DNA of 64,000 nucleotides from assembly GCA_033980235.1 (NCBI GenBank), contig CM067064.1:33573497-33637496 (forward strand), in the 5' to 3' direction. Position numbers and translations under genes: made by a program. This document shows positions 13,501 to 26,224 of the stretch, piece by piece; the stretch's first letter is position 1, and each line of letters starts with the position of its first letter. The notes beneath the pieces are model-generated. The model was not told the DNA's origin. It did no database searches and saw only the letters and a list, made by a program, of their open reading frames with translations. The DNA comes from Diadema setosum. Lineage: Eukaryota > Echinodermata > Echinoidea > Diadematoida > Diadematidae.

Positions 13501-16500
13501 GATACTAAATCTGTCATGATCCTGTAAGCTACAATGCGAAGCCCCATTTAGCTATGCGTATGGGGCTGCTGGTCGCAGTTAGCTACTCAGTATGCGTATG
13601 GGGCTGCACGCTGCTGGTCGCAGTTATCATGCAAAATGGTTTCGTACAATACGTGTACTACCTCGTCGCCGTATGGTGGCGGCTCTGGTACGAAACCATT
13701 ATTGCATGATTACTAAGACATGAGAGCACTTTGGGGACGAGTAAGTCTCACAGTGTTAGTTATATGAAAGGTACTTTAACCTGAAACACAAACTAAGACA
13801 AGGAACTTCAGGGAAACTTTTGAGGTAATACCAAAACTTTATATTATCTTTAACATTCAATGCATTAGCATGCATTTTCATTTCATGAAACTAGGCTCTC
13901 ACAAATTCACAATTTATAATCAAAATGCACGCTTACATTCCTCGTTTTACAGTATTCACATAATTTTTTGTGCTGAGGCCAGATATGATAAAAAAGAAAT
14001 TAATTTGATGTTTTTTATTCAGTGGAATCAAAACATCTGTTGTATTAAAACAAGTTAAAAGATATATGCATGCTTTTATTTTCGCACCAGTTTCTTGTCA
14101 TGCAAATTTTTTCACTTCTACAGTATGTTGTGCATGTAAATTTGAACACTGCACTAAGAAGGAGGCAAGAAGACATAAATGTGGCACATAGTATCTATTT
14201 GAGTCAAATATGGAACAGGGAATTAGCTGAAAGTGATCTTACTTTAATCTTTTCTTGAGGATGGTAAGCTTATGTTTACTGTAAAAGTGGAAATTTTCGC
14301 GGTGTTGAAATTTTCGCGGATTTCGCGCAACCAGAAACTAGCGCGAAAATAAAAGCACGCGAATATTTTTGCTTGCCATACGTTCCTGTGCGTGATGTCT
14401 TGATTCCACGGAATTAAAAACACGCGAAACTCTTCTGACCCGGCCTAGCGCGAAAAATTAGTCCCGCGAAAATATCCACTTTTATAGTAATTGAAAATGT
14501 GCCTGTAGTAACAAACTGCCGGAATCATATACTGACTAGGAATTGATCAAGAAATATCATAGTATCCTGATCCACTCTTTATCCTGCTCATTTCAGGTGA
14601 TGTCCTGTGGACGGCAGACCCTGCTGTGACTGTTCCCGACTGGTCCTACTACCAGCCCCAGGTCCTGTCCCAAGATCTGGATGAGGATGGGGTTCTGGAT
14701 CTAGTGGTCACTCACGGTCAAGAGATTGAAGATGACCAAGTGAGTCAGTCACATTCAGATAACTTTTTTTAATCAATGTATCATTAATGTTGTGAACATG
14801 TATTGTCATGACAGGCCATGTAAGATTTTGACTTCACTGCTGTGTTTCTGTAACATAGTACATGCTCTGTTCAGCTCAGTTCAATTCAGTTTAATAATTT
14901 AATGTAATTTGTGTGGCAATATGTACAGATTTTATCAATGAGCTATTTTTTTTCTCCAATTTAAGGAGTACTTCTATTTATAAGGCATTTATGTGTTCTT
15001 TGATGAGTGTTGTCAATTGTGTCTTGTTATCTTCAAATTTGTTTCTTTTTTTGCTTGTAAAGAGAAACTTAAAGGACTGAATCGGTATTCGCTCAACATT
15101 ATAGTAAGAAACAAACCCAAGAAGAGATTTTTCACAGAGCTGATACAAGGTGGACAATAAAGAGCAGTAAATTTATCATCAGCTTTGTCTGTTCTGCCCC
15201 CATGTGGTCACGGTGGTTATTTTTGTACACATCCTCAGACCACTATGTCAACAGTGTAATCAATCTTGCTAGACTACTCAAGGGCCTTGTGCATGACTTG
15301 CAATTATAAAGGCGAGGTCGGTGCTCCTGGGTCTGACTTTGTGTATTAATGGGATACAAGATATTTTGTCTGGTATCAAGCAAATACTGTACATAATGCT
15401 AGTAGCAAGCAAAGCAAGCATTTGTCATTTACAAGCTTCCCAAGGAAAAATCCATGAAATTTGAATACAATGTAAGTGTGCTGGCTTGCTACCCTTGTAG
15501 TGTTTTCTTTTTAAAAGGTATCTATGCAGACAGTTGCATAAAACTCAAGTACATTCATCACATTGCTATTAAAAAACAAGCTCAAAATGGAGGGTGATAG
15601 CATTGTGGATCAGTTCATGGTCATATGAGATCCAGTGAGTTCAAAGGTCAAATGACAAATTCCTTCTATAATCTCTGTCCTGACACCAGGTACTGAAATA
15701 TGCCTGGTACTTCTTTGCCAGGAAGTATGATTCAGTTCTGACATTTGTCAATAACACACAAAACTTTGATTATGCACAAGCTGTTTGCACTCTTTATGCT
15801 TTCACACAGAGATTTTTTTTTTGGCAGTAGTATACGATTATGTGAAACTAAAAGTATAATGGTTATCGTACCCCAGATCTTTGCCAAAACATGGTGTCAC
15901 ACATCAAACTTGAAACTTGACATATTCACTTGAAACATTTATACTGTCTGTGGTCATTGATCATTTGATCTTTGTTGTGACGTCATCACAACTATGGCCA
16001 CCGTGCCTTCCCTGCTTGTAGTGTAGAGCTGAATTCATAGCCCTTGTCATTTTATTCCCCCTTCCCCTTTGGTCATAAGTCTGTAAATTTGAGATCTATC
16101 ACCTCAGCCCCCCCCCCCCCCAAAAAAAAGAAGAGATAAGCTTGCAGACATGCAAACTTTGATGATTTTGTCTATTGGAAAATATGAAGATGGAATGATA
16201 GTTTCACAGCATTCACATTTGTGCATCAGTTTTGTTTTCTTTTGTTTTCTTTTCTTTGTTTTTTTTTTTTTGTGTGTGTGTGTGTGGGCAAAATGCATTG
16301 ATTGCCAAGTCTATGAATGTTAATACCTTCAACATGTCAGTGATGCCTTTATACTTTGTAATAGCCCTGGAGAGAGTTAACAAAGAAACACACCTAAAAG
16401 AAATAAAATCAAGGTCAAGGCAAAACGGCTGCTACTCTTGCCTGACTAATCTATTTCTGCCACACATGAAAGATTGTTTATACCAAGGAGGTTTAAGAGA

Positions 16501-19500
16501 TGGAGTTCCAACTGGCTGTATAATTATTCAAACAGTTGTCACTTTTCTATTGATGTACAAAAGAATTCCACAGGTGCATCTGTGCCTTTGGTGGCGGGGT
16601 TTGATGCCGCCGTCTTGCTGAGCAATCTGAAGATTCATTTTGAAAGTGAACTTAATGTTGGCTATATTTTGCTTGTTTATCTATTAAATGAAACGAAATC
16701 TCACTTAATGATAAAGCTCATTAAACAAAGGTCAATCCCTTCAAGAAATATGTGCAAAAGTGTAAATCAGAGCTGTATCATGTGAAAGTGTTTAAAACTG
16801 TACCCTCCCGGAAAGCCGGTTTTATCACTTTTCCACTTAATTCCTCCAAATAAAACTGATATGGAATAGTCTTCGAGTATAATTCTATATTAATAGATAT
16901 ATCAGATTAGTGGCCGGGCACGGCCAGTCGAGTAATTTTCATTTTCATTTCATCATTTTTTGTGCAATTTCTATTCGCGCATCCCCGTGTCTTTACCATT
17001 ATATACCACCTATCTTTTATAAGTAGGGATGGCGAAAAGTAATTACCATCACAAAGACATATTTTCGTTAGAAAGTGGCTGATGATTATGCAATGAGACA
17101 TGAGTCAATTGTCTTCCTATCTGCGCGGCAGATCCAGTTTGCCACATGCTTCAGATACTTTCGAGTGGCGGCATCGAACGTGACTTCAAAGGAAATACGA
17201 CAGTTGTGACTCCATTCTCTTGAACCTCCTTCTTTATACAGTTGATGATTGCTTGTACCAATACCTCATGAACACAGTGTAGATAGCTAACATTACATAC
17301 AAATTGTACATTTCTTGGTTGGGAACATAGCTCTAAAATATTGTCCTCTTGTCTGTGCCCCCTAGGTCAATGCCACAGAGCCGGGCAGGCTGCTGCTTCT
17401 GTCGGGCAAGACAGGCCGGTCCTTCGGGGGCTACCTAGCCATGCCTGATGCTGCCACGACAACTTGTCCCCCTGTTGTATATCAGGCCACAGAGGACTCC
17501 CCGCAACAAGTAGTGTTTGGTTCGGGGACAGCAAATTCTCAAGGTGTGTGAAAAGGCAGTCCTGTGCAGTCTCTTGTCGGATGTAGAATTTTGATCATTT
17601 TATTATCATTGAACTCATTTATTTATTTCGATTCCCTTGTGAATGCATCATTTTACACTAAAGTTAAGAGCCGTCATACAATGTATAAAATGTGTGTGTG
17701 TCTCTGTCTATTCTATTCTTGAACTTGCAGTTTTGTGTGCTTTTACGCCAATACCAATTTGATATCAATTAATCAATATCTTACTTTTTTGAGCCTTTAC
17801 TAAATCATGACTAAAATAAGGGAGACAACAGATAATTATTCGTAGGTATGCTTTGGCATGGATATATGTATATTATCATTGAAATTTTATGCTGTTGGCA
17901 ACAGTCATGTTGAATAAATGTTGTTGTTGTTGTTTTTTGTATGTTTGTTTTTATGCCTCCGCCACGAAGTGGTGCCGGAGGCATTATGTTTTCGGGTTGT
18001 CCGTCCGTCCGTCCTTCCGTCCGTCCGTAATGAATTTTGTGGACAAGGTAACTATCAAAACCTGTTGAGGTATCCTAATGAAACTTGGCATGTATGTGTA
18101 TTAGGGGGTGAAGTTGTGCCTATCAACTTTTGGGTGCACATGCTCAAGGTAAAAGGTCAAGGTCAAATACATAAAATTTCACTATTTCCACCATATCTAT
18201 TGAATGCCTGAAGATATTTTCTTGAAACCTAGTGTATACATGTATTACCCAATTAAGATTCTCTGGTGAAAGTTTGGGTCATGAGGTCAAAGGTCAAAGG
18301 TCAAAAGGTCAGGGTCAAATACATAAAATGTCACTATTTCCACCATATCTATTGAATGCCTGAAGATATTTTCTTAAAACTTAGTGTATACATGTATTAC
18401 CCAATTAAGATTCTCTGGTGAAGGTTTGGGTCATGAGGTCAAAGGTCAAAGGTCAAAAGGTCAGGGTCAAATACATAAAATATCACTATTTCCACCATAT
18501 CTATTGAATGCCTGAAGATATTTTCTTGAAACTTAGTGTATACATGTATTACCCAATGAAGATTCTCTGGTGAAAGTTTAGGTCATGAGGTCAAAGGTCA
18601 AAGGTCAAAAGGTCAAGTAAAAATATTAAAACTTCTTTTTTTTCTCCGTACCTTGGAAAATTGTTCAAGGTATCTTCATGGAACATAGTATATACTTGTA
18701 CTGACTGGAATTGATTGTATCTAGAGAATGTAGGGTTCATGGGGTCAAAGGTCAGGGATCAAAGGTCAAGTGCAACGCTTCAAAATTTTACTATTTCCCT
18801 CATATTTATGCAATGCCAGCAGGGTTATATTTTTTTTTTTTTGCACTTGGTGTATGCATGTGTAACCTAATAGAAATTCTCTGGAAAGTTTTTTTTTCTT
18901 CTTTTTTTTGCCTCAAAGGTCAAAAGGTCAAAGATCAAGTGAAAGTGCTGAACTAACTTTTTCCTCCATATCTCGGAAGTGGCTCAAGTTATCTTGAAAC
19001 TTAGTACATATTATGCATGTTCTACCTGAAAGTGATTATCTTATGAATTTTAGGGTCAAGGGCCAGATGAAAATGGTAACAATTTACTATTCAATTCAGA
19101 AATTCACACCAATTCTCCACACCTGTACCTTGAAAATTACTCAATGCCTAAATGTATGAATGGGTCAAAGTCAAGTTAAAGTCCTTAAATCCCTAGATAC
19201 ATGCTCTCCTATTCATCCAATTAAACCTAGGTCAAGGAAGGTGAACATTCAACACATTTGTGAGAAATTTGTTATTTCAATATTTTGCCAATTTTGTGAA
19301 AATGTAGTCACACATTGTCTACATGTACTATCTAGACCTATTGGGAAAATCATGTATTATGGCGGAGGCATACCAGTCGCCAAAGCGACATTTCTAGTTG
19401 GTCTTGTTCCCATAGCTTCAGGGGAATGTATCTCTGAAAAAATGGCTGCTCAAGGGCAGTGGTGATATTACAGCAGTTATTGAATTCATTGTTAAGGAGA

Positions 19501-19982
19501 TAATGTGCAGAGAAAAGGAAAGGCAATGTTTTTAAAACACTGTATTATGCAGTACATTTTGTGGCATTATTGTTTCTGTAAATTTTGTTGCATCGGCTGC
19601 TGCTTGCGAAATTACATGTGGCTATTTTCTCAAATTTGCGTTGCCTCCCATGACACAAATGCGTCACCTGTCATCTCCAAAGTATGAAAATGCTCACTCT
19701 ACTCTCGAAATAGGACAATACTTCTTTCTCATTTCTATGTCAACTTGTTCTGTGGTTGTGAATTCCACCACATGCAACATCGTCTAACAAGTCCCTATTT
19801 TGCAAATGGTATACTCATGAAATGCATGCTATGTGGCACATGCAGAGTATGAGAGGAATTTCTCAGTGGTGCACCAGGAAGCCATGGTAAACACTGCTGC
19901 AAAATAATGTTGAGATTGCATCAGAGAGTGTCTAAATCTCCCAAACATTCAGAGACATTCAGGCAGGCCATGGACTCTGTCC

Positions 19983-20022
<40 letters not shown>

Positions 20023-23000
20023 TGTTACACAAGCTAACAATATCCCTGTACCAGGGTAATTCTACCCCTGTCTATTGTCCAAAAGTTTGTCCACACCAAG
20101 TCAAACAGTCGTGGACAGACATCTGTGGAAACAAAGATACATGTATTCAAGATGTGATCCAAAGATAAGATCCAGTGCACAATTGTCTGAACAACAAGTA
20201 GCACTGGCTGCATTCAGTTATCATACTCTCAAGGAAATGCCCCACAAATTTGCATGAGTTGAAAACATGGAGATACTAGTAAAATAGGCCAGATTGAAGG
20301 CAAAAGTGGAGGCAATAGAACCCATATTCTGTGTTTTCCTTCGAACTACAGCATTTGTCTCCATGGCTGACAAAGTATTTGAATCACAACCCTCTGATTT
20401 CAAATAGTCGAGTACACTTGTAAGACAAGTACGGATGTAAAATCCACAGATGTCATGTAGCAAAATGAATTGTGGCAATTCTGAGGTTTAACCAATTACA
20501 TGCGAGAACTGTATGTGCGACGTTCGGGCTCTATTGGAAATCATTGTGATTGCAAAGGCATTCCTGAGCATTTAAAGGAAGTAAAAACAGCTGTTGAAAA
20601 GAGTTTGCCAAAATGTCTACTACCGGCTCTGTTTAGCTCATTATCAAGGGAATGGTAATCATTGCTTTCCTCTCACATTGAACTTTCGTTCATAATGGGA
20701 TATTTTAGTGACATTTGACTGTATGTTCCTTATCTTGTTGACACATAGAGCTTTATAGATCCTGCCTTTGTTTGCACAGAGGGTGGGATCAGTGGACCTA
20801 TTGTAAGCTCACAATCAATTTAGTGTTCATATAACTGTCTGAACTTGCTTTATCTGTACTCAGCTAGCTCTGGTTTCCTCCTCATCTGTTAATTCACAAA
20901 ACATGTTAAATACATGTAGATTAATATTTTGAATTGCCATAAAATGGAGAAACTAATGGGTTTCAAAGGTTTGCTGAGTGATCAGATTTTTTTTCTTACT
21001 TCTGATGTTCCTCAGGAAGTTTGTTTACTCTAAGTGTAAAAGTCAATGCTGGGTTCTCGCTGTCGTGCGTTCTGCTACGCATGCCATGATAGGCCATAAG
21101 TAGCCGATCGTGGAATTCTCTGTTTGATTATCTTCTGTTGCGATTGAAATCATGATCTGAATCCTGGAGTAATTATACTGGTACTATGGTATTAGATCTA
21201 ATCAGATCATATTAGATTTTGAGGTTAGTCGAGGCAATCTTGATCGTAAAAAAAAGTGTTGGACAGATCAAAACTTGCCATGATCAACGTGATTGCCACA
21301 ACTTACCTCAAGGTCTGACATCACTCCACAATTCATATCATGATTTCAGTCTTGGTGCCAGTTGTGATAGACATTTATAAACAAAAAATCCACAATCAGC
21401 TAATAATGGCCAAATGTGTCAAGTGCATAGCAGATAACACGACAGTAGAAACCCTTATCCAGCTTAACATGAAAAACCCAATTCACCTGGCATTCTATTT
21501 GTTCACATTGATGAGGTTTTTGTCCGGAATGAAATTGTGAAAAAGGAACAGTCCTTAATGATCTCCTCCCATCAGTTTGAATGCCAGTAATGATTTCCAT
21601 GCTTGGTATAATTTCATATAGATCTAAAGTCAATTCCAATGAAAAAAAAAAGTGAGCCAAAAGGTGAAAAGTGATGAAAATGCTGACTATATGAGGCAAA
21701 CTTGTTAGGAATCATGTGTCACTCGGACATGTGAATGCCTGTTTGTCACCTTCAGTGGTGTTATGAGCAGGTCAGGATCATTATGCATGTCTTGTCATAT
21801 CAGCAATATCCCCCTGTAGTGTGGTGTTACTCACATTCTTTTCTGCCTCTGGCATACTTGATATGCTTATGTTGAGTTTTCCTTCCATCTGCATGCCCCA
21901 AATTCTTGTTATAACATGGTGTCTTTTGTAGGTACAGATACATGTATATGTTATATTTGGCCCACTTATACTACATTAAGTGTTATATGCAAATAGATCA
22001 GATACCAAGTGCCATTAATTTGTAGCTTGAGAGCTGCGAACTCATCTACTGTAGATTCTCTCAGACACTTTATGCCATAATCATGACCAGAAGTTGAGAT
22101 CTTACTGGTCAGTATTTATTCATAATGTATCACAAGTTATAATGCAAGAAAGGATCACTTATCTTTATGCTATCTTGTTTTGCTCATGGTGCAGGATTCA
22201 TTTGTTGCGACAACTAAAAATAGAAATAGAACTTGATCATGCTATCTTTTCGGTCCAAACGCTCTATTCATGTTTCCAAGATCTTAGAAACTTCCAGTAG
22301 CGCTTGGTATGCAGGGCTGTTGGTCCGGCAGGGGTGTCTCGTGAAACCCTATTACTCGACCTGTGGATGTCATCTGGACCACACCCACAATTTTCTCTGC
22401 TCCTTCTGTGCCAGGCCAAAGTTTGACAGTTCTACCAGTGATATAACAGTTTATATTTTTAACTTGAGGCACTGTGGAAAAAGGTGCTTTGATATTTTTA
22501 TGTGTCCATGTTTGTGATGATCCTACTTGTGGTAAGTTAGTGAAGGTATGGATTCAGTTGCAAGTTTCTGGATGGTGACTAACATTTTGTATAATGAACC
22601 TTCTCTACTTTCTCCCCAGGATCTATGTGGATGGTGGAGTTGGACCACCTCCTCTGCCACGTCACTGGCACGGACTGCACCTCCGAAGTTCAGTCATCAA
22701 ACAAACGGCGCTCAATCCGCCGGAGTGACACCTACCTCACCAGCAACTCACAACTTCCCGTCACTGAAATATTGAGGTAGGAAGCAAATTAAACTAAAGA
22801 ATCACGTGTCAGCATGATTGAATATTGTATTAGCTGTTATTATCGCGAGGGTTTAATTTTTGCAAATTTTTGCGAATCGCTATTGGATCACGAAATTCAC
22901 AACATGCAAAAAATGTTGCCATACGCTATGCCAGCCTTAGCTTCGGTGCTGATTCACAAAAACAACATCTCGCGAAAATGTCTGTAACCTCCTAATTCGC

Positions 23001-24291
23001 GAAAAATATCTGTAGGCGTACAGTTTATAAAGTACACGAGACCCATTTATCCATGCAACTAGTTTAATCTGTTACCAAATTTTCTTCAGTCTGTCTCTTG
23101 TGTTTCTTTTCACTCTCTCTCACAGTCTAAGCGTACTAGATTTGATGATCAAGAAAAAAAAAACAAACCTGACAACAACAAAAGAGAATGAAATGATATG
23201 AAGTGACAAGTGTATGAAGTCTCAATGGAAACAGGATTACTCTATTTGTGTCTTTCCTGTACTGGCAATTCAATTACAGTTTATTCAACTCACATCCGTC
23301 TGGGTGGTCCACTAGGGGTTTCAGCATGTCGCTTCAACATGCTTAAATTCTTGTGCAGCTTCCTCAACTCTTGAACAACATCCTCCAGAATTTTCAACAA
23401 GCTCAAAATGAAATGTATTCAAACATGTGAGAAACTTGTGCAAAGCATAAGAAACATCAAACTACCTTGTACTTTGGTATATTTGTGTGCAAAACATGAC
23501 AGAGAGAACATTGAATCTAAGCAGCACAAAGAGAAATAAGCTGCGAAATATTGTGTATTACGTGCTGTGCTGTGCACTCAGCACACAAAATTTCTGCAAT
23601 ATTCTCAGATTCTCAGCTAGCAACATGCTCAAATTTCAAGTTGTGGACCACCCTGATCCATGAAAATGATTAAAAGACCAAAAACATATTGTATCTGACA
23701 TAAAAACTAAGGTATACAATGCAATGACAGTATACAAATGTACAAAACACAGTCTTAAAGGGTCAAGTAACATGTTCATGGCACACTCAAAGATTACAGT
23801 GTAACATATTTGTTCTTTTAAATCCTTTATCACCCTAGATATTTTGTTCAAACATGGCTATTTATATCTGACATAATTTTCTCTGACTCTGACTCACTTT
23901 TGTTTTGTCGTATCATTGCATCATCTATGTATTCAAAGGTCACAAATGTGGAACTTGTTAATCAATAATCTTGTCACCTACGATATGTATTGAAGTTCAT
24001 TTCAGCACTTATCTGTACAATATTATGAAGTATTAAACCTTAACTCTTGGCTCTACATTGTTTTAATTGTACATTGATACTTAAATAAATAAGAGTAAAT
24101 GTGGACCTTTGCTTTAACTCTTTTAATTACTTCTGCTCACGCAAATAAAACAATAACTTGATTTTGGACGAAAAATCAGATTTGTGTACTCTAAAGTCTT
24201 TTTCAATATATTGAATATAAACCCTTCAAAAAAAGTTTGGAAGTCTGAGTTTTATCAATCATTTCTCATCTTTCCTTAAAAATGATTTATT

Positions 24292-24324
<33 letters not shown>

Positions 24325-26187
24325 GTGGCTACTTGTATAGCGCACAGGTCCACTTTTCAGTGCTCATGGCGCTTCAAAAATGAAAAAATATCATATATTT
24401 ACATGCATATACATATTCAAACATTTCAACAAAGAAAAAGAAAAAGAAAAAAAAGGTAAACAAAAGCAAATATATACCAAATTATGAATACAACATATAT
24501 CAATTAAAAATACAATATTAATCCAATATTAATGACATACAGCAATTACAGTCCTCGGTTTGAAAGGAACAGATAAGTTTTAAGTTTGGATTTGAATGAC
24601 TCTGTAGATGACAGTTCCCTTAACTGAAGAGGTAACTGTTTAGTACCACACAAAGATTGTTTAATTGTCCCCGCCGAACGAGTTCGAGCAGGGGACTATG
24701 AAACGGGCTCCGTACGTGTGTGTGTCCGTGCGTCCGTCCGTGCGTGCGTCCGTCCGTCCGTCCGTGCGTCCGTGTGTGCGTCCGTGTGTGATCAAAATGT
24801 TCAATTTGCTACTTCTCTGTCATTTATGAGCCAATTTTGATTCTGTTTGCTTTATATGATAGCACTACATGGGAGCTGTAAAACTTGTACACAGAATTTC
24901 AGCTGTGACCTTTGACCTTGACCTTTGACCTATATTGTACATTTTGCTACAAAATGCTACTCCTTCACCATTTCTAACCCGATTTCGATTCCGTTTGCTT
25001 TATGTGATGGCACTAGGTGAGGGCTTCAAAACTTCTACACAGAATTTTGACCTTTGACTTCTTTGACCTTTGACCTTGATTTTTGACCTATATTGTACAT
25101 TTTGCTACAAAATACTACTCCTTCGCCATTTCTAACCCGATTTCGATTCCGTTTGCTTTATATGATGGCACTAGTTGAGGGCTTCAAAACTTGTACACAG
25201 AATTTTGACCTTTGACTTCTTTGACCTTTGACCTTGATTTTTGACCTATATTGTGCATTTTGCTACAAAATGCTACTCCTTCGCCATTTCTAACCCGATT
25301 TCGATTCCGTTTGCTTTATGTGATAGCACTAGGTGAGGGCTTCAAAACTTGTACACAGAATTTTGACCTTTGTCTTCTTTGACCTTTGACCTTGATTTTT
25401 GACCTATATTGTACATTTTGCTACAAAATGCTACTCCTTCGCCATTTCTAACCCGATTTCGATTCCGTTTGCTTTATATGATGGCACTAGTTGAGGGCTT
25501 CAAAACTTTTACACAGAATTTTGACCTTTGACTTCTTTGACCTTTGACCTTGATTTTTGACCTATATTGTGCATTTTGCTACAAAATGCTACTCCTTCGC
25601 CATTTCTAACCCGATTTCGATTCCGTTTGCTTTATGTGATAGCACTAGGTGAGGGCTTCAAAACTTGTACACAGAATTTTGACCTTTGTCTTCTTTGACC
25701 TTTGACCTTGATTTTTGACCTATATTGTACATTGGCTACAAAATGCTACTCCTTCGCCATTTCTAACCCAATTTCGATTTCATTTGCTTTATGTGATGGC
25801 ACTAGGTGAGGGCTTCAAAACTTCTACACAGAATTTTGACCTTTGACTTCTTTGACCTTTGACCTTGATTTTTTACCTATATTGCACATTTTGTTACAAA
25901 ATGCTACTTCCGGCGGGGACATATATTACGCACCGCGTAATTTCTACTTTTCCTTGTTCTCTTTAAAATGATACCATACATGTCATGATTATCATATACA
26001 TGGAGGTGCAGTGCTTACAGATATGAGGTAAAGTCAGAATTGAAAAGTTGCAAAATGGCCCAATTTTTGACGTCCGTAATGCAGTTTCCTTGTGATGAGT
26101 GAGTTCCCCATTTTTTCTTTGGTGTTCATTCACTGTAACATCAGCATTTTTATGGAGTGAAACATGCATGGGTTCAACCAAACAGAT

Positions 26188-26224
<37 letters not shown>

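Noticed and set aside
18161..18960. Regularly spaced repeats as a CRISPR-like array
   Set aside because: Repeats are directly tandem 152-bp units without unique spacers, in eukaryotic intronic DNA; they belong to a mobile element.
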